Origin: Meloidogyne chitwoodi
Taxonomy: Eukaryota > Nematoda > Chromadorea > Rhabditida > Meloidogynidae
Direction: 5' to 3'
Length of the DNA: 64,000 nucleotides
Assembly: GCA_015183035.1 (NCBI GenBank)
Contig: JACZZP010000013.1
Coordinates: forward strand, 1,922,001 to 1,986,000
Shown here: piece after piece, positions 22,824 through 33,093 of the stretch
Position numbering within the stretch: position 1 is the first letter of the stretch
Layout of the letters: the number at the start of each line of letters is the position of its first letter
Made by a program: the position numbers and the translations under genes
The notes under the pieces: model-generated
Seen by the model: the letters and a program-made list of their open reading frames with translations, nothing else
Told to the model about the DNA's origin: nothing
Databases searched by the model: none

Positions 22824-23303
22824 ATGAAAAATTAAAGAAAAAGGAAAAATGTAAGATCGAGAGAATAACTTCAAAATTCAAACAATCTCGAAACAAAATG
22901 AATTAAAAAACATTAAAGATAACACTGTGTTTTTGACCTTTTCCTCCACTTTCAAAGTGTTAAAAATAAAGTGATATTTCAAAATATCAACTAACGTAAA
23001 TTAGTACACAATACCAAAATATAAAAATTTACATTATATTTTATTTTTTCTTTATTTCTCTATTTATTATATTTTGTTTTTTCTTGATTTCTCTATTTTC
23101 TTTTTCACTGCTATATTTTCGAGTTTTGGAATGTTCTAGTCTTCAACTTTATTTTTCTTTATTGACAGGTTAAAATGCGTCGTTCTGCTTCAATCTTATT
23201 TACAGCTCCGTTGAGACTTCGATTTCTTTACTTAACACGTTCAGAATTTTGTCTAATTTTGTTTCAACGATTGTTTAATCATCAAGCTGATAATTTGAGG
23301 TTT
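22824..23303. repeat. Duplicated promoter-exon segment, copy B
   Basis: Direct repeat partner of 20501-20983. It covers the space between the divergent EXOSC7 and HSCB starts plus HSCB exon 1 and its splice donor, and so probably carries a bidirectional promoter. A small hairpin word, CACTTTCAAAGTG, is present in both copies. Confidence 0.93.
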
Positions 23304-24124
23304 TCTTTTATTTAAAACATTAAATCAAAAGAAGTAGATTCTCTTTTTCAACAAATTTGCCTTCTTTTTCTCGATTTTGTTCCGACATTCCTACACAACA
23401 ACAAGAGCTTATTTGTTGGAAATGTGGTGCTGAACTTGATTCTAATGTTGAAAGGATTAATTGTTCAAAATGTGGAATCATTCAGCCATTACACAAAGAA
23501 GCAAACTTTTTCTCTTATTTGGGTGTTCCTTTAGCTTTTAATTTGGATAATGCTGAATTAGGCAGTAAATTTAGAAAAAAACAGGCAATTGTGCATCCTG
23601 ACAAATTTGCTTTAAAAAGCGAAGATGAGGTTTTTTTAAATTTAAATAAAAATGTAAAAATATTTTCTTTTTAAGTTAAAACATTCCCAACAACATTCTT
23701 CATTTTTGAATGATGCATATCGAACATTACGCGATCCGTTTAAGAGGGCAACTTATCTTCTTGAAATTATTGAGAAATTAGGTAAAAACTAAAATCTTAA
23801 AGTTTATTAAAAAAAAGTATTTTAGAAGAAGATTTCAATGAAAATATCGATAACGAATTGGAAAAAGCTGATGATGATTTGGTAATACAAATAATGGACT
23901 TAAACGAAGAAATTGAAACGTTGGAAAATCCAAAAGAAATTAGGCAAAAAATGGAAGAAATTGATGCAAAAATAGACAACTTTTTGGCCTCAATGAGTCA
24001 ACTTTTACACAAAAAAGATGTTAAAGAAGCGAGGAAAAGACTTCAATGGATAAAATTTTTAAGGCAAAGTCGACGTCTTCTGGAAAGAAAATGTGATAAT
24101 AAAAATGATAATTTGGGTGATTAA
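23175..24124 (+). CDS. hscb: Iron-sulfur cluster co-chaperone HscB (HSC20)
   Basis: Four exons: 23175-23299, 23332-23629, 23676-23781 and 23826-24124. The first encodes an Arg-rich, hydrophobic mitochondrial leader (MRRSASILFTAPLRLRFLYL). A four-Cys zinc module follows (CWKCG...CSKCG), as in animal HSCB, then a J domain with the essential HPD (IVHPDK) and the C-terminal helical bundle that binds the ISCU scaffold (IMDLNEEIETLENPKE...KEARKRLQWIKFLRQ). The protein hands Fe-S clusters from ISCU to mortalin-type HSP70. FDXR, which feeds electrons to the same pathway, lies 4 kb away but on the other strand, so this is probably coincidence. Confidence 0.95.
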
Positions 24125-24441
24125 AAAGTCCAAATTCTGTGTACTTTCCCCTGTTAATATCCTTTACCTACAAAAGGATAAAGGCACAAAAATGGTCAAA
24201 GATTTGAACAGGAAAAGTACCCAAAACTTTAATTTTTCTAAAAACTTTCTTTTATCGATTTTTATACGTCACTCTGATGCCTAAATCTGTAAACATATTA
24301 AATTAGTATTTTATATTTTTTTAGATAAAAATATTTGTATTAATCGTAATTAATTTTTATTTCGTAATTAACCGATCTTACATTTATTTTTTGAATTTTT
24401 TTTATATTTTCAGATTTTTTATATTTTATAAAAAATATAAA
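24125..24441. other. Spacer between HSCB and ARIH2
   Basis: 317 bp of A+T-rich DNA with no gene. Same-strand neighbours make it the HSCB 3' UTR plus ARIH2 promoter. Confidence 0.4.
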
Positions 24442-26779
24442 ATGTCGATAGGTGCATCAGCATCAGATACGTGTTCAGAAATTGGATGTGAAGATTTTGG
24501 TTTAATTTACTAAAATTAATTAAGTTTTACCTTTCAATTTTCTCTCAGATTATTATTATGATGCTGATGGATGTGGTGATCATTTTGACCAAAGTCCAGC
24601 ACCTGGTTCTATCCTCTGTGATCCAGAATATGTTGAATATTCCTGCTTAGACCAAAAACAAGTTGAAGATTTGCTTGATAAAATTGTTAATGAATTAATT
24701 GAATCTGTTCCTCAACAAAATTTAAAATTTGGATTGGCCAAACTTTTATTACATTTAAACAAATGGGATGTTGATCATGTTCGGGACTGTTTGATAAATG
24801 ATAGCAAACGTTTTTTGGTAGAGGTTTGTTTTTTTAATTTTATTTATTTTTGCCTCTTGGCGTGGGGTTCCTCACTAAAAATTTTTTGCAAAAAAATTTT
24901 TAAATTTTTTAGAATCACATTCTCAACGACCCATTACCAGCACTTTCTCTTCAAAAAAGCAAACAAACGTTTACCAATAATAATAATTATTTTTGTAAAA
25001 ATCAAATACCTGGTACTTCATCGATGGAATGCACAGTTTGTTTTGAATTATCAACTTCTCCGTTGCTTCATTTTGACTGTGGACATGGATTTTGTAAATC
25101 TTGTTGGCAAATGCATGTTGAAGTTCAACTACAAAATGGTTTATATTTTCTATTAATTTTTTTTTTAATTTAATTTTAAAAAAGGTGTATCTTCTCGTAT
25201 TACTTGTATGTACAGAAATTGTTCACTCATTTGCCAAAGGGATTTTGTACTTGAATTGTTTAAAAATCAATCACCTGAAATTCTTTTTAAATATGAATTA
25301 ACGGTTTATTTTTAATTAAAAATTAAAAAAAAAATTTAAAGCTTTTTCGTGATTTTGTTTCCTCACATCCTCATTTACGTCTTTGCCTTGGTTGTGAAAA
25401 AATTATTTTTTGTAACACAACAAAGGCACACAGAGTTATTTGCTCAAATTGTAATATTAAATTTTGGTAAAATTATTTTTTAATTTTTAATTTAATTTTT
25501 TATAAAAGTTTTAAATGCGGAAATGCTTATCACGCACCAGCAAGTTGCGAAATAATTCGAAAATGGTTGGTTAAGTGCGCGGATGACAGTGAGACTGCCA
25601 ATTATATAAGGTTTTTTTTAGATATATTTTTTAATTAATTTTATTTTTTATAGTGCTCATACAAAGGATTGTCCAAACTGTAATAGTTGTATTGAAAAGA
25701 ATGGAGGATGTTAGTTCTTTTAAAAAATTTATGGGGAGAGGGGTCGTGGGTTCGAACCCGGTCGGGGGAAAATTTTTTTTTTTCTTGATTTTTTATAAAT
25801 TAATTTAAAATCTTATTTTAGGTAATCATATGCAATGCTCAAAGTGTAAGCATCATTTTTGTTGGATGTGTTTTCGAGGTTTTTTTATTTTTAAAGTAAA
25901 AAAAATCTTTTTTTTTAAGATTGGAAAACTCATGGAAGTGAATATTATGAATGTTCTCGTTATAAAGAAAATCCACAAATTGCTCAGGAAGCGAATCATC
26001 TTAAAGGTTTTTTAAAAGCTTTTTAATTTTATTAGAATATTTTTAAAATTTGGGAGAGTTACGTCAAACTTGTAATAATTTATGGGGTAGTGGGTTCGAA
26101 CCCGGGTGAGGGAAATATTTTTTCTATAATTTTTGACGGTTACTTAATTGTAGATTGAGGGTCTTTAGCATTAAAAAGGTAAAACTAAAATAAATCCTTT
26201 TTATTATCCCAAATTTGTTCCAAAATAGCCAACAATTGAGTAAAAATTATTTTGTAATTTTATAGCTCGCCGCGCATTAGAACGTTATTTGCATTATTAT
26301 GAACGTTTTGAAAATCATCAAAAATCCTTAAAAATGGAAGAAGAATTACGTTTGAGAATAAAAATAAAAATTGATGAAAAAGTTCATAATCATGAAGGAA
26401 CTTGGATTGATTGGCAATATTTACATGACGCTGCTACTCTTTTAACAAAGTGCCGTTATACTTTGCAGTATACTTACCCATTTGCTTATTATATTGAAAG
26501 CACTTCTAGAAAGGAACTTTTTGGTTAGTTACAAATTATGGAAAAAATTAAAATTTATGGGGTCGTGGGTTCGAACCCGGTCGGGAGAAATTAATTTTTT
26601 CGTTGGATAAAAAACAAAAAAAAATTACAGAATATCAACAAGCTCAACTAGAAAAAGAAATTGAAGAACTTTCATGGAAAGTGGAAAGGGCAGAACATAC
26701 AGACCGTGCTGAACTTGAAAATCAGATGCATGTTGCAGAGTTAAAGAGGCGTACTTTGTTACAGGACTTTTTTAATTAA
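24442..26779 (+). CDS. ari-2: Ariadne-2 type RBR E3 ubiquitin ligase (ARIH2/TRIAD1)
   Basis: Multi-exon gene starting [19 protein letters not shown]. In order it encodes an acidic N terminus and UBA-like region, RING1 ([26 protein letters not shown]), an IBR domain (CLGCEK...[12 protein letters not shown]), a highly conserved linker [20 protein letters not shown], and RING2 ([19 protein letters not shown]) with the catalytic Cys in GGCNHM. The Ariadne domain follows ([46 protein letters not shown]) and the end is [10 protein letters not shown]. The linker and RING2 are almost identical to human ARIH2. RBR ligases pass ubiquitin from E2 to a Cys in RING2 before the substrate, and ARIH2 works with neddylated CUL5. 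Three introns each contain a similar T-arm-like mini-repeat. Confidence 0.96.
25731..25770. repeat. T-arm-like mini-repeat 1 in ARIH2 intron
   Basis: A block GGGGTCGTGGGTTCGAACCC followed by GGTCGGGGGAA resembles the 3' quarter of a tRNA, with no D or anticodon arm nearby. GGGTTCGAACCC is a perfect palindrome, so orientation is uncertain. Confidence 0.6.
26078..26116. repeat. T-arm-like mini-repeat 2 in ARIH2 intron
   Basis: TTATGGGGTAGTGGGTTCGA followed by ACCCGGGTGAGGGAAAT, a close relative of the blocks at 25.73 and 26.55 kb, again standing alone in an intron. Confidence 0.6.
26553..26592. repeat. T-arm-like mini-repeat 3 in ARIH2 intron
   Basis: TTTATGGGGTCGTGGGTTCG followed by AACCCGGTCGGGAGAAATT, the third copy in the same gene. 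All three begin with ATGGGG and end with GGGA(A). Confidence 0.6.
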
Positions 26780-26811
26780 TTAAATATTTAAAAGAAAAAC
26801 ACCTCTTTCTC

Positions 26812-27383
26812 ACAAGGGACACTCTCGAACTGTAAGTATGAATTTCGAAATTTTTTTGCACGATCGTATAGAGCAGGGTCGATAACCTATTGCCAATTTT
26901 TGGCTTTTTTGGCTGCGACCCCCAAACTAAAAAGTTACAGGGCTTCAAAGTTTGAGACTTTCGGGCTGTTTGTGTCTGAAGCAACTAATGTGAAAATAAT
27001 GTGGTTAGTAACAATGAGACGAACAGAGTGATTTTTCTCTTTCTCCATGTTAAAGGAAAATAGGTTAGCGATAGAGAAAAGGCGTTAACCCCAAATGGTA
27101 TCGAACCCACCCATTTAACCAACAAGCCGGGAACACTACCACTGCACCACAACGACAACAAACAAAATTTTTTTTATTTAATTTATATAGTAAGAAAGAT
27201 AAATTGTAAAACTTGTTAATTTACGGAGGACTCAAGCGGTCTAACTTTGAAGCCCTGTAACTTTTTAGTTTGGGGGTCGCAGCCAAAAAAGCCAAAAATT
27301 GGCAATAGGTTATCGACCCTGCTCTATACGATCGTGCAAAAAAATTTCGAAATTCATACTTACAGTTCGAGAGTGTCCCTTGT
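26812..27383. repeat. 572-bp foldback element with 141-bp arms
   Basis: Arms 26812-26952 and 27243-27383 are reverse complements with a constant pair sum of 54195; I saw no mismatch at the points checked. The outer ends read ACAAGGGACACTC. No obvious target-site duplication flanks it. The loop holds a tRNA-like sequence. It starts about 30 bp after the ARIH2 stop, so it lies in that gene's 3' UTR. Confidence 0.85.
27081..27159 (-). pseudogene. tRNA-like sequence inside foldback loop
   Basis: The minus strand reads TGTGGTGCAGTGGTAGTG (strong A box) and TGGGTGGGTTCGATACCA (B box). The stems do not form a full cloverleaf. Confidence 0.5.
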
Positions 27384-27509
27384 CAGCATTATTATTTGCT
27401 TTCTAATAATTTACTTATAAAATAGAATTTATTCTTATTTTGTAAAAAAAATTTTTTTATTGGTATTTTATTGTGATAAATATCCAAAAATTTCAGAATT
27501 AAAAATAAA

Positions 27510-28159
27510 TTATTTAACAGACTTATCTCGTTGACCAGGTTTATATTTGATTCCAAGCTGTTTCAATTCTTGAACGATTACTTTTGGAAGAGTACCAGAC
27601 ACAGAAATTGCGTATACTCCTTGGCACTTTTTGTTGATTTTCTAAAAATATTTTGATATGTTTTGGAATTAATAAAGTTATTTTAGGTCCTAAAAAAGGT
27701 CGTAAAGAACGTTTCATCAGAAAGCTAGAATATTTTAGGTCGTAAAAGTTCGCAGAAAAAGTTTAAAATTTTCAGTTGAGGAATTCAGTTAAAAATGGAA
27801 ATGATTCCCCTTATTAAATAGAAAAATCCAAACCTGCCACTTGCTAACCCATGAATCTACGTGATCACAAACACCAATTATTCCATCAAAATTCGCACTA
27901 AAATTAAATATAAAATCAAAAAAATAATTAAAATTAAAAAAAAACCTTGTACATTCAATACATTTTTCAATATCGCCTTTCATACCCAAAAATCTGTCAC
28001 AATTGTCACATCCATCCATTTCAAATTGATGAAGTGTTTTCACCTAAAATAATAATTTTTTTATTTTATAAATTAATTTAAAAAAAATAAAAATACAAGA
28101 GAACAGAGAAGACAAGCACGAAGATTGCGCAAATCGGTTGGGACAGTTTCAATCGACAT
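27510..28159 (-). CDS. spt-4: Transcription elongation factor SPT4
   Basis: Four exons (28097-28159, 27946-28043, 27834-27897, 27510-27641). The protein starts [20 protein letters not shown] and carries the four-Cys zinc finger (CLLC...CDNC), [46 protein letters not shown] and IKYKPGQRD. It is closely similar to human SUPT4H1 (117 aa). SPT4 joins SPT5 to form DSIF, which regulates RNA polymerase II pausing and elongation. The start codon lies 108 bp after the FDXR stop on the same strand, a typical operon spacing for nematodes. Confidence 0.96.
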
Positions 28160-28267
28160 TTTAATATATTCTGCAAACAAAAATTATTTTTAAATAATAT
28201 ACATATTTTAGATAAAAATATATTATTAAAAAAAAATATTTAAAAAATCCAAAAAATAAAAAAAATT

Positions 28268-31200
28268 TCAATTTTTTAGTCTTTTATTTTTCATTATTCT
28301 CAATATTGAAGAAATTTCTGTCATTTTTTCTCTAGTTTTTCCTAATATAGCACCCATTCGACGTTCACATTCATCTATATACTTCCAATCATCCCTAAAA
28401 TTTTAAAAAATATTTTTAAAACCATTTAAAAAGAGATAGGTCCTAGGCGGATTCGAACCGCCGCTGCTGGATTGCTCCTGACTATTCAAAGTCCAGAGTG
28501 CTAACCGCTACACTATAGGACCACCTGGCTATTTTATCTTTTGTTTCTACTTAATGGTTGTTATTATTGATATTTATTTACCAATTAATGTATTCTACCC
28601 CTCTGGATTGGAGTTTTTGTTCAATTTGAGTTCTTGAAACTATTTCTTTTGTATAAAATTTTGTAAAATTAATTTTATTCAAATCTTGATAGATTTGGTC
28701 AGCTACAGAGTATGCCTGTTGTTGACTATCAGCAATTAGACCTCTCGCGGCATGAGAACACCATCCTGTGGCATAAACCTTTGAACAAATTAATCAACAA
28801 AAAATTATTCAATTTTTTAAAAATTTATTAAAGTATTTAGAAAATTCAGAATTTCAATTTTATACAAGAAACATTTTTTTATTTATTTTTCCCTATTTTT
28901 TAGTTGCCCTTAGGCAAAATTCCCCCCTTTACTCTTATTCAAGAAGTTTCCAGAACAAATAATTTGAAAAAAAATTTCTTACCAAAGCATTTTCATTATC
29001 TACTCTACACCAATCAATCATTTTTAATTGACCATTTTCTTCATTTTTAGGTAATCCATTTAACAAAATATTTTCAAAACCAATTGCTATTATTAATAAT
29101 GAACAAGGAATTATTTCAATATTATTATTTAATTTATTTTTTATATGAATAGCTTTTATAGAATCTTTTTTTGAATTTAATTGTATTAATGTTGGATGAG
29201 AATTAAAAATTAATTGCAAATTTTTTTGTTGGGGAGAAGATCTGAAAAAATTAAAATAAATTTAATGAACTCCTTGAAATTCTTTTTTTATATTCCCCTT
29301 TTTTCCTTATCTTTTCAACTTTTTTATTATATTCTATCAATTAAAATTTCAAAAATAAAATAATTCAATGAAAATATTTGTGGAGCAGCCGCGGTAATCA
29401 CTTAAAATGAGCTTGGTCCCCCCTTTGGTTTTTCGATTTTTTATTCTTTCCAAGGTGTGAATAAAAATTAATTTTTTTTGACTGATCTAATTGTCATTTT
29501 AAAAGAGAACCTTCTCTACAAAAAATTCTAAAAATTCCCCAAATTTACTAAAAAAACTCCTAAAAAATTAAAAAAAATTACTTTGATTCTTCAGAAGCAA
29601 AATTAAGCATTAATTCAGTTAATCTTCTTCTAGGCCTTTCCATTTGATTTAATTCATTTTTTAAAAATTCTCTCAAATTTGGATCTATTGAACAATGAGA
29701 ATTAACACCCTCTAAATTTAATAATTCTCTCAATTCTTTTATTGTAAAAGAAATCTGAAAAAAAAATTAAAGAGATTTTAGGGAATATTTTGAAAGATTA
29801 AATTCTCCAATAAAGTTGAAAAATTCTTAATTTTTGGAAATTGACTATTATAAATACACACCCCATTTATTCGCAAGAAAATATTTTGTTTTTTTTCGCG
29901 AATAAAAGGGGTGTGTACCTAAACACTAGGGAAAAGGTCCATTTTTTGTTAAATGGTCGATAACCTATTGACAATACTTTTTTGATCCTTCTTCAAATTG
30001 AAGAGTTAAAAAGGCCTCAAAAAATATTTCAATCCCCAGAAGGATGTCACACAAAATGTTTTCTCTTTAACAATCCCAAAAATCCCTTCTATAATAATTA
30101 AAAAAAAAATTTTTCAAAAAAACCTCTTTAGGTCCTCTCCTTCCAATTATATAAACATTTTTAATTTTAGACTTTCTCAAAGCATTTAAAGCAGATTCTG
30201 TAATGTCAGTCTGTTCAAGTCTTTCAGGAGAAGAAAGTAAAATGCGAGAACAATCAATTGCTACATTTCCATTTCCAATAATCACAGCATTTGTTCCCGT
30301 ATCCAATTTTGGAATATTTTGAAATATTTGTTGTTGTGACATTCCATTGTACCTTTTTTTTTAAAAAATATAAAATAATTATTTTGTAATGTTATTTTCC
30401 CCCGGGAAAACAAAAAATAGGAAAAACAAAAAATAATGAGTGAAAAATGGAAAAGAGAACATCATTTATACAATTCTCCTCACATTGAAAAAAATTTAAA
30501 AAAATGGCGTTATTTAAAGAAGCAAAAAAGCAATAAAAACATTTGAAAATTTCCCTCTTCTCCAAAGGGAGAAAAGTAGGGAATAAATAAAGGATTTTTA
30601 AAAACGCTTAGATCTATTAATTTATTGTACGATCAGACCATGGACTCCTTTAAATCTAAATTAAATAAAAAACAAGAAAATTCTTGGATCTGAACTTCCT
30701 GAAATTCAGGCCTTTATCCAGGTCCTTTTCCCAAAAAATTTTTTTTTAATTTAAATAAAATACCATGAAACAAACTCTCCCCCAGAAAAACAATTATTTG
30801 TTCCAAATTCATTTTCAAGTCCCAATTTTCTGGGTTTATTAGCTCCATAGGCTAAAACAACAGCATCATATGTAGAACAAAGTTCCTTATTAAAAATATT
30901 TTTAATTAAATTAAATTAAAAAAAAACCTCAAAAGTAATGTCTTTATTAGCATCAACATTACAAAAAAGTTCTAATCTTTCTCTATTTTCTTCAAACATT
31001 TTTTCAAAACCGCTCATGCTCTTTTTCATGTCAAAATGGTCTGGAGCTACCTAAAAAAATGAAAAATAAATGAACAATTTTTTTAATTAAATTTTTAAAT
31101 TCCCAAGAGATGTCAATTCCACTTTGAAGGACTTAAAGGACGCCCAGAAAAGTTGTGAGATGTCCAATGATCTTTGGAACCTCTGGGAGATCTCTCCCAC

Positions 31201-31714
31201 TCCCTGACACATTATAGGATGCCCAGAAGTCCACAAAAACTTTTAGGATGTTTAGAGCACCATTGGGACTTCTGAGAGATCTCTCATGCTCCTGTAAGCA
31301 CAAAAAACTCCATAAAACTTTTGGGATGTCAAGTCCATCTTTTGGACCTCCAGAAAAGGCTTTCGAACATCTACGACCATTAACTAATCCAAAAATAGAT
31401 ATTTTTTCAATAAAAATTCTTTAAGGAAAACCTTACTCCATAATAAATCAATCCAAAAGGAGCTTGTGCTTTATCAAAAATATCAATAAAACAATTTTTA
31501 AATTGTTGAAGTAGTCGAGAACAGACATAAAGACCTGAAGGTCCAGAGCCAATAATTGCTATTTGTGGAGATTTTGAGGAAAGAGTGACCTTTGTCCTTT
31601 TCAAACAATGAAGAGAAACGTGGAAAAATGACCTAAATTAATTTTTCATAAATATATATAAATTAAAAAAAACCCGTTGTTGTTGTAGTTGAGCAATTGA
31701 CGAATTGAGAACAT
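28268..31714 (-). CDS. fdxr: NADPH:adrenodoxin (ferredoxin) reductase, mitochondrial
   Basis: The first exon (ATG at 31714) encodes MFSIRQLLNYNNN, a likely mitochondrial leader, and joins to an exon with the FAD-binding motif IAIIGSGPSGLYVCSRLL. Downstream are APFGLIYYGVAPDH, TFEELCSTYDAVVLAYGA, the NADP-binding IIGNGNVAIDCSRILLS, IGRRGPKE, CSLLIIAIGF, YATGWCSHAARGLIADSQQQ and a C-terminal block around DDWKYIDECE. The enzyme passes electrons from NADPH to mitochondrial ferredoxin for Fe-S cluster and heme/steroid metabolism. A functional-looking tRNA-Gln lies in a 3' intron, another intron has a tandem repeat, and others carry dispersed repeats. It is the third gene of the putative kish-A/POP7/FDXR/SPT4 operon. 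Confidence 0.94.
28438..28522 (-). tRNA. tRNA-Gln (TTG) with a 13-nt intron
   Basis: The minus strand gives GGTCCTA/TAGGACC acceptor, D-arm AGTGTAGCGGTTAGCACT, anticodon stem CTGGA...TCCAG with loop CTTTGA, a 13-base intron in the standard position 37/38, and T-arm GGCGGTTCGAATCCGCC. All four stems pair, so this looks functional. It is nested in an FDXR intron in the sense orientation. Confidence 0.92.
29388..29425. repeat. Dispersed repeat with AGCAGCCGCGGTAAT core
   Basis: GTGGAGCAGCCGCGGTAATC and ACTTAAAATGAGCTTGG, followed by a CCCCCC run, recur in diverged form at about 5531-5570 (in the TA-flanked MITE) and 43264-43300 (in the TKT intron element). The core coincides with the universal 530-loop word of small-subunit rRNA. 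Confidence 0.6.
29852..29930. repeat. Short hairpin element with CACCCCATTTATTCGC arms
   Basis: TACACACCCCATTTATTCGC and its near reverse complement GCGAATAAAAGGGGTGTGTA face each other across a spacer rich in A and T. Other copies are listed at 50.16 and 51.24 kb, and single arms at about 905, 1927, 6218, 52550, 53476 and 56954. Confidence 0.75.
31105..31380. repeat. Degenerate tandem repeat in FDXR intron
   Basis: About three units of roughly 100 bp share the words GGA(C/T)GCCCAGAA, ACAAAAACTTTT(A/G)GGATGT and GAGATCTCTC. This intron is longer and more G+C-rich than its neighbours. Confidence 0.6.
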
Positions 31715-31877
31715 CAACAACATAAAAAAAATTAAAATTGTTTTCTAAATTAATTTTTTTTGCAAAAAAATTAGTTGTAAATATAGCAAATAATGAAAAA
31801 AAATATTTAAAAACAAAAGAAATTCTTTATCAGAAATATATAGAATAAATTATGAACAAAATTCTTTAAAAATTCCC

Positions 31878-32467
31878 TTAAAGACGAGTTAACAAAATTT
31901 TAACAGCAGAAACTTGGCGTTGTACACTATTCATTTCATCCACGTCCAATAAAGATATTAAATCGTCTGTCACCTTTTTTTCGGGGAAAATTGAATTAAT
32001 TGGGATTTTTTTGTCAAATTTTTGAAAAAATATTCAAAATCTAGGATGACATTTTATCCCAAAATTTATAAATTTAAAAAAAAACCTTTACAGTTCCAGT
32101 CAAAATATTCACACTAATAGAATTATGCATCTCCTCTTCTATTTTAAGAGCCAAACACAATGCTTGGTTAATAGCTTTGCCTAATGCGTGGATTGTTACA
32201 AAATCGTATTTTCGGTCCAAGAGATGTTTGCATTTTTTTAATTGGGCAATTATATGTGTTTTTCTGAAATAATGGTTTTAATCAACGTTAAGGTCTTTAT
32301 TATTGAAATTTTTTAAACCTTGTAATACAAACATCATTTTCTGCCCAAATTGGATGTGGTGGAACTCTTCTACAAATTTCTTGATTTTCAAATTTATCTT
32401 CTTTAATTTTCCTTTTTTTTGGTTTGTCCTCTATTATTGTTATTTGATTTTTACGTTTATTTCCCAT
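31878..32467 (-). CDS. popl-7: RNase P/MRP subunit POP7 (Rpp20)
   Basis: An Alba-fold protein with a basic N terminus (MGNKRKNQITIIEDKPKKRK). The core VCITR...THIIAQLKKCKHLLDRK, TIHALGKAINQALCLALKIE, SVNILTGTVKVTDDL and a C terminus ending KILLTRL match animal POP7/Rpp20. It binds POP6-type partners and the P3 domain of RNase P and RNase MRP RNAs for tRNA and rRNA processing. The ATG stands 1 nt after the kish-A stop (TAAAATG), so both are probably on one transcript. The FDXR start is about 163 bp downstream. Confidence 0.85.
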
Positions 32468-32468
32468 T

Positions 32469-32774
32469 TTAAAAGAAAATAAGAAATGCAGCCATACAAA
32501 AACAGCCAAAAGAAACCCAAAGGCTTAAACGCTCACCAATTCGAGCACACTTCCAAAACAAACCGGGAATCCTTTTTTAATATAGAAATTAAATTTTAAA
32601 TTAAATTAACAAACCCTTGCTTATTTCTATCAATTAATGCTGGTAATATTGCCCTCAAATAAGTACAAGCACAAATTAAAAGTAATAAAACAGTAATTAA
32701 ACTTTGCAAATTGAATATGGCCGACTACAAAAATTTTAAAGTATTAATTTAAAAAAAGATTCAAAACATACCAG
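32469..32774 (-). CDS. TMEM167A / protein kish-A
   Basis: Two coding exons (32616 or so to 32724, and 32469-32571) encode [37 protein letters not shown], then [20 protein letters not shown] and [13 protein letters not shown]. This is the whole kish-A family body of about 72 residues with its N-terminal and C-terminal membrane helices; the protein acts in early secretory-pathway transport. The expected initiator Met is missing. The exon begins right at an AG acceptor with TCG (Ser2), and the best upstream exon ends CTG|GTATGT with a stop four codons before and no ATG. I extended the feature to that CTG. The start might be non-AUG or lie in a micro-exon. Confidence 0.85.
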
Positions 32775-33093
32775 TTTGAATTAATTTTAAAGTTGTTAAA
32801 TCTGAAAAAATGGGAAGAAATTAAAAAAAATTCATTAAAAATAAAATCAAAAACATTAAGCTTTAAAAATGTATATAAACAAAATAGTTTGGCGAAATGT
32901 TTTAATTATTTCATTTTGTTAAATTTTTCTCATTCTTATTTTTTTCTCATTGTCTCTCATACTTCCATACTCTTTATTCTAAATTTTGCTCTTCAATTTT
33001 TTTCTTTAAACCTTTTATTTTAACAACTTAAAAATTAATTTAGAGAGCAAATATTCTTCAAAATTAACGTATTTTCTTCAAATCTATTTTTAA
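32775..33093. promoter_or_regulatory. Divergent promoter region between kish-A operon and IMP4
   Basis: About 320 bp of A+T-rich DNA separate the leftward kish-A cluster from the rightward IMP4. I see no specific factor site; the assignment rests on gene orientation alone. Confidence 0.4.
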
